64,000 nucleotides of DNA from Balneolaceae bacterium. Lineage in GTDB: Bacteria > Bacteroidota > Rhodothermia > Balneolales > Balneolaceae. Positions 25,298-34,179 of the stretch are shown one piece after another. The stretch spans positions 310,001 to 374,000 of the forward strand of contig JAXHMK010000004.1 in NCBI GenBank assembly GCA_034521495.1. Reading direction: 5' to 3'. Position 1 is the stretch's first letter; every line of letters starts with the position of its first letter. Position numbers and translations under genes: made by a program. The notes under the pieces are model-generated. The model saw only the letters and a list, made by a program, of their open reading frames with translations. It searched no databases and was not told the DNA's origin.

Positions 25298-26326
25298 ATG
25301 TCTAACCATCATCCAGATAAACATGTTGATATGATTTTCTCAAACTCTCTCAAATGCACACTATTCATTTTGATATCTATTGGACTTAGCCTGAACCCTA
25401 AAACCTCTTACTCCCAAATGAATCAATCTCAAACCCTTGCCGAACAACTGGGCTACCCAGCCGATGCTAAACTCCTTATTATCCATGCCGATGATTTAGG
25501 TGTTGCCCACTCAAAAAATGCAGCCGGTACTTCAGCCTGGGAGCAGAACGGTATCAATTCGGCCTCCATTATGGTTCCTACACCCTGGTTTCCTGAAATT
25601 GCGCACTATGCCAATAAAAATCCCAGGTTCGATTTGGGCCTGCACCTCACATTGACCTCCGAATGGATGTATTATAAGTGGGATGGCGTGCTTCCATCAA
25701 ACGAAATTTCTACCCTTTTAACTGACAAAAATTACTTCTACCCAACAGTAGCTGAGGTGGTGGAAAATGCCGATCCCACTGAGATTGAAAATGAGATCCG
25801 TGCCCAGGTGGAACGTGCATACCAGTTTGGCCTTGAGCCAACTCACCTCGACAGCCATATGGGTACGTTGTTTTCTCATCCCGAATTTTTTGAAGCATAC
25901 CTGCGAGTCGGAGAGGAATACAGACTTCCGGTTCTGGTTCCTGATAATTGGATTGAAGATGCGATGTTTTCTGATGAAGAGGCACGAAATCGAATTATGC
26001 AACTGTCTGAGGAGTACCCGGTACATGTACAGGAAGTGATTATGCTGGATTCAAGCACTCCTGAAAGCGATTGGTTTGAAAAATACGACAGCGAAATTAA
26101 AAACCTGGAACCTGGCTTAAACGAAATTTTGCTGCACCCCGCGTATGATGATGCCGAGATGAATGCCATGACCATAAACTACCATCATAATTTTGGTGCC
26201 GAATGGCGCCAGCGCGATTACGACTATTTTACAAGCCAACGAGTGAAAGATCTCCTTGAAGAAGAGAAGATCAAACTGGTTACATGGCGGGAAATTCAGA
26301 AATTAATGTATCCGGATTCAGAATAG
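25298..26326 (+). CDS. Exported YdjC/ChbG-like carbohydrate deacetylase
   Basis: A 342 aa protein with an N-terminal signal (SLKCTLFILISIGLSL, cleavage near SYSQ). The YdjC fold is shown by LLIIHADDLGVAHSKN (metal-binding Asp pair), RFDLGLHLTLTSEW and THLDSHMGTLFSHPEFF (metal-binding histidines), and LHPAYDD near the end. Family members remove acetyl groups from oligosaccharides such as chitobiose. Secretion suggests action on external or periplasmic glycans. No Shine-Dalgarno is obvious; an inner ATG at 25331 is a possible start. It converges with the gene ending at 26459 across a hairpin terminator. Confidence 0.85.
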   Translation: MSNHHPDKHVDMIFSNSLKCTLFILISIGLSLNPKTSYSQMNQSQTLAEQLGYPADAKLLIIHADDLGVAHSKNAAGTSAWEQNGINSASIMVPTPWFPEIAHYANKNPRFDLGLHLTLTSEWMYYKWDGVLPSNEISTLLTDKNYFYPTVAEVVENADPTEIENEIRAQVERAYQFGLEPTHLDSHMGTLFSHPEFFEAYLRVGEEYRLPVLVPDNWIEDAMFSDEEARNRIMQLSEEYPVHVQEVIMLDSSTPESDWFEKYDSEIKNLEPGLNEILLHPAYDDAEMNAMTINYHHNFGAEWRQRDYDYFTSQRVKDLLEEEKIKLVTWREIQKLMYPDSE

Positions 26327-26406
26327 CGACCCGGTTGAATAGAAATCGCATTTTTCAAAGCACCACAAATCTCTAAAAGATATTCCATTTAACGCGTTTA
26401 CCGGTT

Positions 26407-26449
26407 AAAGGACCTTCAAGCGTCCGCAGGTCCTTGAAGCGTCCTTTTT
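26407..26449. terminator. Hairpin repeat between convergent genes, family 2 copy 1
   Basis: A 14-bp stem with one bulge: AAAGGACCTTCAAG pairs with CTTGAAGcGTCCTTT around a 12-base loop, then TT. The same core (CTTCAAGCGTCCG.AGGTCCTTGAAGCG) is found at 38991, also between two convergent genes. It probably terminates both the deacetylase gene and the minus-strand gene. Confidence 0.75.
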
Positions 26450-26458
26450 GGTGATTTA

Positions 26459-26917
26459 CTATAAGAAGACGTGACGCTTGAAAGACTTCCGCTCCCAGGC
26501 AATCCAGTGTGGATGTCCGTTTTCATCGCGAAGTCTGAGTAACTTATTCCCTTGTTTTAATTCTTGTGCAACTATTGCGGATTTGTCATTCAAATCCATC
26601 CGTGATCCTATTACTGAAATGGTTTCTCCTTTTTTAAATTTTTCATGTTGCATTTTCATATACCATACAGGTCCAAGGTAAATCGGAATCAGTTTTTCAT
26701 CTGTCTGCAGTATCAACTCCATGCCTTTACTTTCGCTGTTGTCTTTACCTGAATATGTGATATCAACAACTTTACCAGATATTTCTTCAACGGTATTCAC
26801 ATCAAATTCCCGATGATAACCCTTTTGTCGATTCTTGTATTGATATCCGGCAAGAGCAACACCTGCTAAGGTAACCAGAGCAGCTCCGCCTGCAATTACT
26901 TCATTCCTTACTTTCAT
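26459..26917 (-). CDS. Membrane-anchored OB-fold-like protein of unknown function
   Basis: A 152 aa protein with one N-terminal helix (VIAGGAALVTLAGVALAGYQY) and a soluble domain outside the cytoplasm. The domain pattern VEEISGKVVDITY, GMELILQTDEKLIPIYLGP, FKKGETISVIGSRM, KSAIVAQELKQGNKLLRLRD, NGHPHWIAW looks like a beta-barrel of OB type as found in small redox- or metal-associated proteins; this is a fold guess, and no catalytic residues are evident. The start has a strong AAGGAGGGAG ribosome-binding site. Confidence 0.72.
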   Translation of the reverse strand: MKVRNEVIAGGAALVTLAGVALAGYQYKNRQKGYHREFDVNTVEEISGKVVDITYSGKDNSESKGMELILQTDEKLIPIYLGPVWYMKMQHEKFKKGETISVIGSRMDLNDKSAIVAQELKQGNKLLRLRDENGHPHWIAWERKSFKRHVFL

Positions 26918-27025
26918 AACTCCCTCCTTATTACGGTTCTCTTTTTAAAAACTGTTCAAATCAAATCTGAAAATCCAATTACTATTACCTAATGCGCACG
27001 TAATTAAATACCGACTGTAGTTGTA

Positions 27026-27043
27026 AGGGAATGGATTACATGG
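27026..27043 (+). promoter_or_regulatory. GGATTACA-type motif upstream of hydrolase
   Basis: The sequence AAGGGAATGGATTACATG lies about 105 bases before the hydrolase start. Related motifs occur at 28744-28762, 28696-28708 (minus) and 35694-35707. The recurrence near stress-type and sensor genes suggests a common operator or promoter, unproven. Confidence 0.3.
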
Positions 27044-27145
27044 TTTATAGCTAAACCGAGGAGTAGGTCTTATGGGCTGCACCTATGGCGTAACACTTAA
27101 ATAATCGGGAGTTTTTAATATAAACTTGAATTAGGGGAGAGATAA

Positions 27146-27835
27146 ATGATGATGAACATAAAGCAGGTAACCATCCCGATTGGGGATGATGATATTTCCG
27201 CAACGATTAGCAAACCGGATGTTGCAAAAGGAATTGTGATTTTTTCGCATGGTTTGGGCAGCGGACGATTCAGCCCGAGAAATGTTAAAATTGCCAACCA
27301 ATTGCAAGATGCCGGTTTTGCAACACTCCTATGCAACTTGCATGATAGGCAAGAGCAGGATGCAGATTCTGTAAGTTTTGATCTCAAAAAAATAGCTTTA
27401 CGCCTGGTGTTGATTGTTCTGTGGTTAAAAAATCAAAGTCAGTATGATAAGTTGCAGCCTGCTCTTTTCGGATCAAGTACAGGAGCTGCAGTAGCAATAA
27501 AAGTTGCTTCCGAGCTGGACGGGATTATCAAAGCCCTGGTATGCCGGGGAGGACGAGTTGATCTTACCGAAGAGTATGTGGCCAAAGTAACGGCTCCAAC
27601 ACTGCTTATTATTGGTGAGCTTGATTTTCATCTTATTGAGGTTCATAGAAAAATCTTTAAAAAACTTACTGCCCAAAAAGAGATGGCCATAATTCCGGGT
27701 GCTTCTCACCTGTTTGAAGAACCCAAAAAACTCGAAGAGGTCGGAAAAATTTCGGTTGAATGGTTTAGTAAATTTTTGAACCAACCAAACCCGGAGCACA
27801 AACGGATAGATGTAGATATTGAAGATAAAGTATAG
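27146..27835 (+). CDS. Alpha/beta hydrolase (dienelactone hydrolase-like)
   Basis: A 229 aa cytoplasmic alpha/beta hydrolase. The nucleophile elbow is FGSSTGAAVA (Ser in GSSTG, about residue 112), the acid is expected in GELDFHLIE and the base is the His of PGASHLFEEP. GIVIFSHGLGSGRFSPRN provides the oxyanion region. Homologues with exactly this pattern are often fused or next to a phosphoribosyltransferase domain in stress loci; no such domain is present here. AGGGGAG precedes the start; two consecutive ATGs are possible. Substrate unknown. Confidence 0.85.
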   Translation: MMMNIKQVTIPIGDDDISATISKPDVAKGIVIFSHGLGSGRFSPRNVKIANQLQDAGFATLLCNLHDRQEQDADSVSFDLKKIALRLVLIVLWLKNQSQYDKLQPALFGSSTGAAVAIKVASELDGIIKALVCRGGRVDLTEEYVAKVTAPTLLIIGELDFHLIEVHRKIFKKLTAQKEMAIIPGASHLFEEPKKLEEVGKISVEWFSKFLNQPNPEHKRIDVDIEDKV

Positions 27836-27872
27836 CTTGCCTTAGCAGGCAAATCACACATATCAATCATTT

Positions 27873-27904
27873 AAAAAGGGGTCCAAAAAATTGAACCCCC
27901 TTTT
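27873..27904. terminator. Bidirectional terminator between hydrolase and dodecin genes
   Basis: AAAAGGGGT pairs with ACCCCcTTTT around a 12-base loop, giving a T-run on both strands. It lies between the hydrolase stop (27835) and the dodecin stop (27933), which face each other. Confidence 0.8.
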
Positions 27905-27932
27905 AGATCCTGAATTTTACCTCCCATAATTT

Positions 27933-28130
27933 CTAATTCAAAACAAATGTAATCTTCGCATTTACTCTGTATGTTTTAATAGTGTTACCTTCAACAATCC
28001 CCTGAATGTTTTCCACATACACGCTCTTAATATTATGAACGGTTTTGGATGCATCAATCACGGCATTCTCAACGGCTTCTTCCATCGTTGATCCTTCTGC
28101 TATCACTTCTATTACTTTTGCTAATGACAT
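27933..28130 (-). CDS. Dodecin-family flavin-binding protein
   Basis: A 65 aa protein with the beta-alpha-beta-beta layout of dodecin, which assembles into a hollow 12-mer that stores or buffers flavin. The helix (STMEEAVENAVIDASKTV) and the second strand (IKSVYVENIQGIVEGN) match. The tail TYRVNAKITFVLN supplies the last strand. The usual flavin-stacking tryptophan of archaeal dodecin is absent, with Tyr39 or Val near that position, so the ligand is uncertain; bacterial homologues that bind other cofactors exist. AGGTGAG precedes the ATG. It lies 53 bases downstream of the DUF2267 gene. Confidence 0.88.
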   Translation of the reverse strand: MSLAKVIEVIAEGSTMEEAVENAVIDASKTVHNIKSVYVENIQGIVEGNTIKTYRVNAKITFVLN

Positions 28131-28183
28131 AATCTCACCTCATGTTTTTGTTATCGTTTCCTGCTTTCTTACTCCATTGTGTT

Positions 28184-28630
28184 TTACCAAACCGCTGCAT
28201 TTTGAATTTCCTTGTCCCAAAGATTTGCAATATCCTTTGGCATAGATTGTTTTACATCGTCTAACTCCCCAATACTTACATGTTCATGTAAAACTCCCAA
28301 AACAGAGCTTAATGCTTCCTCGGCAGACAATTCGTTGGACGGGCCCAACTCCTTTCGTATCCTGTCAAGAAATTGTTCAGCGTTCATTTTTTCTCGTTTG
28401 CCAGATGGCCGGTATCCTTCAAAAAAGTAACCCCGTAACAACACGGGAAGTTGTGCCGAAAGATGGAATGCTTCTTCAAGGGTGGTTCGGTCTCTGATGG
28501 CATGCAAAACAGCTCGCAATGCATTAAAAGCCCAGTCTTCTCTTTCAGGGCAACTGGTTCTCTCAACCACATCGTAAACCCACATTAACGTTTCTTTGCA
28601 TTGTCTGTCAAAATGGACCTTTGTATTCAT
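28184..28630 (-). CDS. DUF2267-family protein
   Basis: A 148 aa soluble helical protein. The pattern is that of DUF2267: YDVVERTSCPEREDWAFNALRAVLHAIRDRTTLEEAFHLSAQLPVLLRGYFFEGYRP, then NAEQFLDRI and SAEEALSSVLGVLHEHVSIGELDDVKQSMPKDIANLW (shown in blocks shorter than the whole). The family has no proven activity but is often found with universal stress and dodecin genes, as here. GGAG precedes the start by 6 bases. Confidence 0.85.
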   Translation of the reverse strand: MNTKVHFDRQCKETLMWVYDVVERTSCPEREDWAFNALRAVLHAIRDRTTLEEAFHLSAQLPVLLRGYFFEGYRPSGKREKMNAEQFLDRIRKELGPSNELSAEEALSSVLGVLHEHVSIGELDDVKQSMPKDIANLWDKEIQNAAVW

Positions 28631-28971
28631 TTTTTCTCCAAATCCAATTCTTTTCGCTTCTTCTACACCAATATTTGAAATTCAATTCTATTTACTGTAA
28701 TCCCCCGTAAATCAAAATCGTAGTCTATTATCTCATCCTTTAATAGGGGTACTGATTACATGCAGAGATGAATGACACTATTAAAAATAAAAGAATAAGT
28801 ACCCTGGGCTCACTTTTACGTTTTGATACCTTTTTACCGCAGAATACTCGTGGTTTTCCCTACATTTATAATCGGGAAAATTCTATAAATAAGGTTGAAT
28901 CCGTTGTATTAAAATCCACTGTTTATCTGCATACATTTATAACAGACATTAGATAATCTAAGGTGTGTATT
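28631..28971. other. Divergent promoter region
   Basis: About 340 bases between the DUF2267 gene (leftward) and a small rightward gene. Two GATTACA-containing motifs face opposite ways at 28696-28708 (minus) and 28744-28762 (plus). No protein-like frame is seen. Confidence 0.5.
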
Positions 28972-29223
28972 ATGAAATCAGAGATTCAAATAATTAAAAT
29001 TAAACTCGATGTCCCCGATTCAGTGATTGAATATTTTCAACGTGAACAACAGTGGGAAAACGAGGGAGGCGCAATTCCCCGCAACGAAGAAGCTGAACTT
29101 GAACATGATATTCAGGTTCCGCTAAAACCAGGCATCTCTTACTTTGTGATGGATGGCCGGCTTGATATTGATGGTGACCATCTGTACTACATCGCTGATA
29201 TTCACCAGGATAAACAGGGCTGA
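28972..29223 (+). CDS. Small protein of unknown function
   Basis: An 83 aa soluble acidic protein (KSEIQIIKIKLDVPDSVIEYF; ENEGGAIPRNEEAELEHD; GISYFVMDGRLDIDGDHLYYIADIH). The two-strand ends with a helix between look like a compact domain, but I do not recognise a family. The ATG at 28972 is chosen over a GTG three codons earlier. It is alone on this strand. Confidence 0.5.
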   Translation: MKSEIQIIKIKLDVPDSVIEYFQREQQWENEGGAIPRNEEAELEHDIQVPLKPGISYFVMDGRLDIDGDHLYYIADIHQDKQG

Positions 29224-29300
29224 GTTGTAAACCCACCAGGCATTCAGAAATACAACCATGTTTGAGAAATTGTTCCATCGGCTGAGGGCCGCGCTTTCCT

Positions 29301-29396
29301 TTACCAAGAAGCATGCCGGCCCTGTTGCTGAGCCTGAACTGCAGTTGCTAAAAGCATTACAACCATCAGCAAAAAGCTAAATTTTACGTTTTTCAT
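29301..29396 (-). CDS. Short secreted peptide or truncated exported protein
   Basis: A 31-codon frame with a good ribosome-binding site (AAAGGAG, 10 bases before the ATG). It starts with a complete signal peptide (KNVKFSFLLMVVMLLATAV, cleavage after QAQ) and stops six residues later. Either it encodes a tiny exported peptide or it is the 5' end of a gene cut short by a frameshift; nothing downstream continues it convincingly. It is 32 bases downstream of the PEP synthase gene, same strand. Confidence 0.4.
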   Translation of the reverse strand: MKNVKFSFLLMVVMLLATAVQAQQQGRHASW

Positions 29397-29427
29397 CACT
29401 CTTCTCCTTTATTTTTAATTCGTCTCT

Positions 29428-31873
29428 TTAGGTTATTTGATATTCTAAGTTCCTGGTCGATCTTTTTTCTGCATCCGTTACTTTATGAATCACATCGATC
29501 ACACTATCCGGCACCACTGAAATGGAGTCGATACCACATTCTACAAGAAAAGCGGCGTATTCAGGATTATCACTGGGTGCCTGGCCGCAAAATCCTACAC
29601 TCGTTTCTTCCTCATGCGCCCGCTCAATCACTTCGCGAATAGCTGTTTTTACAGCCTCGTCATTTTCACTGAACAGGTGGGCCATCTCTCTTGAATCTCT
29701 GTCTACTCCAAGGATGAGTTGTGTCAGATCATTGGAGCCAATAGAAAATCCATCAAACATTTGTGCAAATTTTCCTGCTAAAATATAGTTCGACGGAATT
29801 TCACACATCATATATATTTGAAGGCCTTTTTCTCCCCGATTGAGTCCATTATCAGCCATTACGGAAAGCACTCGCTCTGCTTCATCCAGCGTACGGCAAA
29901 ATGGAATCATAACGATCACATTGTCCAGACCAATCTCTTCTCTCACTTTTTTCAGAGCCCGGCATTCCAGCTTCAAACCCTTCACGATATCCTTCACTGT
30001 AGTACCTTGAAGCACCTCTCCAGCCAAGCATTGGATTTTCTTCATGAGGTTCAAAATGCCGACCACCAATCAAACCTGCATATTCATTGGTTTTAAAATC
30101 ACTGGTGCGAACAATCACCGGATTTGGATATTGAGAGGCCGCTATTTTAGAAATTCCGCTTGCCAGGCGATCTACAAAATAGAGCTTCATATCACTGTAG
30201 CCGGACGTGAGTTTTCTGATTTTTCTGAATTCGTCTTCATTGTCAATTTTCTCGGGATGAACCAGGGCCATCGGGTGGATTTTTATATGATTGCTGATAA
30301 TAAACTCCATCCGCGCAAGCCCGATCCCTTTTACGGGAAGTTTCCACCATTTAAATGCCGATTCGGGTGTGGCAAGATTCAACATTATCCGGGTATGTGG
30401 CTCCGGAAGGTCAGACAGATCTGTTTCATGAACATCAAATTCAAGCAAGCCGTTATACACATAACCGGCATCTCCTTCGGCACTGGATAGCGTAACCTCC
30501 ATTCCGTTTTCAATAACCTGTGTGGCATCTCCGGTTCCAACAACTGCAGGAATTCCCAATTCTCTGCTAACAATAGCGGCATGGCAGGTTCGACCGCCAA
30601 AATCGGTTACAATTCCAGAGGCCCGCCTCATCGCCGGAACCCAGTCCGGTTCAGTCATTTCTGTAACCAGAATTGTATTCTCATCAATATCTTTTAAATC
30701 GGTGGCATCCCGAATCAATTTAGCTTTCCCGTTTGCAATACTGCTGCCTATGCTTACCCCGGTTACAAGTGTTTCATGTTTTCCGGGTTTCAAATTGTAA
30801 GATTTGAAATAACCGTTTTCTGCCACTGAGTGAATGGTTTCGGGGCGAGCCTGAAGGATATAGAGCTTCCCGGTTTCATCTTCTTTCACCCATTCAATAT
30901 CCATCGCTTTTTGATAGTGGTTTTCGATAGCTACACCCCATCGGGCCAGTGTCAGAATCTCTTCGTCATCCAATACAAATTTATCTCTTTCTGCAATATC
31001 TGTGGGAACAGTTATTGTGTTTCCATTTTTATCTGTGGCGTAGATCATTTTTACCTCTTTTGAACCGAGGGTTTTTTCAATGATTGGCTTATAGTCTGTA
31101 TTGCTCAGATGTGGTTTAAACAGATAGTACTGATCCGGATTTACCGTTCCTTTTACAACCGTTTCGCCCAGTCCCCAGGCTCCTGTAATTACAATGGCAT
31201 TTGGAAATCCTGTTTCCGTATCTACGGTAAACATTACGCCGGAAGAGCTTTTATCTGCCCGAACCATCTTTTGAACGCCCACCGAAAGAGCTACTTTCAG
31301 GTGATCGAATCCCATCTTTTCCCGATAGATAATAGCTCGATTTGTGAAAAGTGATGCATAGCAGCTCTTACAGGCACTCAACAGACTTTCGGATCCATTT
31401 ATATTCAGATACGTTTCCTGCTGACCTGCAAAACTCGCATTGGGCAGATCTTCGGCTGTTGCACTGCTTCTCACGGCTACATCAACAGTAGCATTTCCGG
31501 AGTGTTTCGAAGATTTTTCCTGGTATTTTTTACATAATATTTTGTAGGCATTATGAATTCCCTCTGCCAAGGGGGTTGGAAACGTACTTTTAAGAAATAA
31601 TTGCCGGATTTTTCGTCCCGCCTCATCCAACTCCACCTCTCCATTTTGATATGCTTTTAAAATATCCTGAACGGGGGGCTCAAGATTATTGGAATGAATA
31701 AAATCCCAGTAAGCTTCGGAGGTTGTTGCAAATCCGTCCGGCACAGAAATTTGTTCTTTTTTAAGGTGACGTATCATCTCCCCAAGCGAAGCATTCTTCC
31801 CGCCAACAACCGGCAGATCCTGTATGTCCATTTCAGAAAACCAAATGATGTAGGGTTTAGATAGCTTATTCAT
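29428..31873 (-). pseudogene. ppsA: Phosphoenolpyruvate synthase, interrupted by a one-base insertion
   Basis: Converts pyruvate and ATP to phosphoenolpyruvate, AMP and phosphate. The gene reads in two frames. Frame one covers the ATP-binding domain (FSEMDIQDLPVVGGKNASLG at the start) and the swivelling phosphohistidine domain with GGRTCHAAIVSRELG (His431). Frame two resumes at KLECRALKKVREEIG and covers the PEP/pyruvate domain, with CEIPSNYILA, GFSIGSNDLTQLILG and the active Cys762 in VGFCGQAPSD. One extra G (C on the plus strand) at about 29974 separates GYREGF from KLECRA; removing it gives an 814-aa protein of normal length with all motifs. A single indel in an otherwise perfect gene may be an assembly error. 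Confidence 0.85.
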
Positions 31874-31952
31874 AATTTTTTTATGTTATATTTTTTTGCT
31901 GATTTGGCACCTCATATCTATCAGACTGTTGCATTCTTTTGGCATTTCTATA

Positions 31953-32711
31953 TTATGGAACCGTATATCCTCCATCTACCAGTAACGTATGTCCTGTTAC
32001 AAACGAAGATTCATCAGAGGCAAGCCATAAAACAGCATCCGCAACTTCTTCCGGCCTGCCCAACCGCCCCATGGGATGAAGATCCACAACGCTTGCTTTC
32101 ATCTCCTCGTCGGTTGTAATACCGGCCTTTTCTAACATGGGGGTTTCAATAAAGGCGGGAGCGATGGCATTGATGCGAATTCCTTTGGCTGCATATTCCA
32201 ATGCCGCCGTTTTAGTAAGACCAATTAAACCGTGTTTTGCAGCTGTATACGCGGGTGCATTTGCAAATCCAACCGTACCTAAAATTGATGAGACATTAAT
32301 AATAGATCCTTCACCATTTTTCAGCATAGCCGGTATTTCATGCTTCATACAGAGCCATTGACCTTTCAAATTAATATTCATCACACGGTCCCACTCTTTT
32401 ACAGAATAATCGGCTGTTGTTGCTAATTCGCCACTCACACCGGCATTATTGCAGGCAATATCTAATTGTCCATATTCACGAAGGGTTTCTTTAATTAATT
32501 GCTTTACCTGTTTTTCATTGGAAATATCAGCAACAACAGGTATAGCTCGCCCACCCTGATTTTCTATCATTTTGGCAGTTCTGAACACCCCTTTTTTATC
32601 AATATCGCAAAGAACCAAAGAAGCGTCTTTATTTGAGAATATGATCGCCACCTCTCGTCCGATACCGGATGCTGCACCAGTAATAATCGCAACTTTATTG
32701 TGTAACATCAT
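31953..32711 (-). CDS. Short-chain dehydrogenase/reductase
   Basis: A 252 aa classical SDR. The Rossmann glycine motif TGAASGIG is at residues 10-17, the NNAG motif near residue 90, a catalytic Ser in NVSSILGTVG, and the YTAAK Tyr-Lys pair at about 155-159. The length and the C-terminal GHTLLVDGGYTVP fit the 3-oxoacyl/glucose-dehydrogenase-like class. Cofactor choice is unclear; CDIDKKG after strand 2 favours NAD. It is 79 bases upstream of ppsA on the same strand, so the two are probably one transcript. Substrate unknown. Confidence 0.88.
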   Translation of the reverse strand: MMLHNKVAIITGAASGIGREVAIIFSNKDASLVLCDIDKKGVFRTAKMIENQGGRAIPVVADISNEKQVKQLIKETLREYGQLDIACNNAGVSGELATTADYSVKEWDRVMNINLKGQWLCMKHEIPAMLKNGEGSIINVSSILGTVGFANAPAYTAAKHGLIGLTKTAALEYAAKGIRINAIAPAFIETPMLEKAGITTDEEMKASVVDLHPMGRLGRPEEVADAVLWLASDESSFVTGHTLLVDGGYTVP

Positions 32712-33278
32712 CGTTATACCTCCGGCAGTAATTTTAAAATAGATAGTACCGGAACTTGTCAGGCTCCGGCACTGAATTCTTCAGTTAACTTTTATCTCTT
32801 CACCTTATACATTTTCAGTTGACTAAAATGCATTAAATACCCGGGTTTGCTAACCGGACCTCACATAGGAAAGAAAAGAAGAGTTGGACACATAGTTTGC
32901 AGTCTGAGCCTGAAACAGGTTGTAATGGAAGGCTGATTTTTTCTTTAGGGATTTTCCTTACAATCGCCTTTGTAGCAGGCAAAACAGGAGTACCTGAGAG
33001 TCTGTTAGCTCCTGACAGAGTTCGGATAATTACTGATCCTTATCGATCAGTTCCCTCCCCATTTTATACTGATGGCTGGCATTATTTACGGAATGACAAT
33101 TGCCAGGACAGTTTATCCCGTTATGAGGCTTATTTTTACAAACTGCCACCGGTAGCAACTAATTTTGCCCAAAAGCGGGGCAACACCATTGAGGAAGTGA
33201 CAGTTAATTTACCCGTAGTTCCAACTTTCAAGTATAAGGAAGATCTCTCATCCTTCGGCCTTGATTGGTGGAGGGATT

Positions 33279-33367
33279 GCATGGTTTGCAACACAGCACG
33301 GGAGAAATCGCTCTGCGCGCTCGCCTTGTGAGCATTCACAGAGTGTACCCGTGCGGGCAAACCATGC
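33279..33367. repeat. Large inverted repeat
   Basis: Left arm GCATGGTTTGC then GCACGGG after six bases; right arm CCCGTGC then GGCAAACCATGC. The loop of about 45 bases is GC-rich. It resembles the ends or recombination hairpin of a small element; no transposase gene is near. Confidence 0.6.
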
Positions 33368-33397
33368 CCCGAAAGCAATCATAGCCGGGAGTTTTTG

Positions 33398-33423
33398 ATT
33401 CCTTTTGGCGGTCCAAAAGGAAT
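33398..33423. terminator. Perfect 11-bp hairpin
   Basis: ATTCCTTTTGG and its exact complement are separated by four bases (CGGT). It lies about 87 bases past the stop of the response regulator gene (33510) in the minus direction and could end that transcript, but it has no following T-run. Confidence 0.5.
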
Positions 33424-33509
33424 AGGGAAGAAACGGTATGAGGCTTTTATGTTGTATCAAGACGTATTTTTATGAATCTGTCACTGGTAGGATGTAGGCA
33501 TTTCACAAC

Positions 33510-34169
33510 CTAATACTCGCTTTCTACCCACTTCACGGCATGATACATCATCTCAGTAGAGTTCTTAAAGCTCAATTTTTCCTTAATCCTGGATCGATAG
33601 GTTTCTATGGTTTTGGAGGCCAGGTGTAGTTGATTTGCTATTTCGTTGCTGCTTTTACCTCTCCCAATCAGTTCAAATACTTCAAGTTCGCGATCACTTA
33701 GTACATCCACAGGAGATGTAATGGAATTCTTTTTTCCCTGCATAGCATTCATTAATAGTTTTTCAGAAATCTCTTCGCTAACATAAATACCTCCCCCAAG
33801 TATTTTTTTTATAGCCTTCAGCAAGGTTTCGCTTTTTTCAAATTTCATTACATATCCTTTTGCCCCGGCTCGTAACGCGCGTTCTGCATAAAGAGATTCC
33901 TCATGCCTGGAGACCATCAAAATTTTTTGATCAGCCTTTTGGAAGATCACATTCTTTACAAGTTCAATCCCGTTCATACCGGGAAGAGATACATCTACAA
34001 TCATTAAATCAATATCATTATCATCCAGTTTTTCCAACACCTGCTCAGCTGTTTTCAGCTGGTACACCACTTCGTAGCCAAGTTCAGATTGAATGGTGCT
34101 TGCAAGTCCTTTCCGCATCATCGGATGATCATCAACAATCAATATTCTTTTTTTAAATGTTTGATTCAT
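33510..34169 (-). CDS. LuxR/NarL-type response regulator
   Basis: Output half of a two-component system. It is 219 aa from the ATG at 34169, which has GGAGG 7 bases upstream; an upstream ATG would add 29 unlikely residues. The receiver domain has the acidic pair in LIVDDHPMMRKG, the phosphorylated Asp59 in IVDVSLPGMNG, and the Lys near VMKFEKS. The C-terminal GerE helix-turn-helix is LSDRELEVFELIGRGKSSNE with KTIETYRSRIKEKLSF. The sensor gene ends 11 bases upstream of this start, so the pair is cotranscribed and is the obvious partner. Confidence 0.93.
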   Translation of the reverse strand: MNQTFKKRILIVDDHPMMRKGLASTIQSELGYEVVYQLKTAEQVLEKLDDNDIDLMIVDVSLPGMNGIELVKNVIFQKADQKILMVSRHEESLYAERALRAGAKGYVMKFEKSETLLKAIKKILGGGIYVSEEISEKLLMNAMQGKKNSITSPVDVLSDRELEVFELIGRGKSSNEIANQLHLASKTIETYRSRIKEKLSFKNSTEMMYHAVKWVESEY

Positions 34170-34179
34170 AACGCCTCCA

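Larger units (their letters stand above)
32712..33509. other. Long intergenic region with two strong inverted repeats
   Basis: About 800 bases with no gene I can defend. Open frames exist on both strands but their composition is unlike the neighbours. Two inverted repeats stand out: a long one whose arms start GCATGGTTTGC and end GGCAAACCATGC (33279-33367), and a perfect 11-bp hairpin at 33398-33423. Confidence 0.6.

Noticed and set aside
32897-33331. A 144-residue rightward frame and an 80-residue leftward frame in the same stretch
   Set aside because: Neither has a ribosome-binding site or recognisable family pattern, they overlap each other, and both run through a large inverted repeat.
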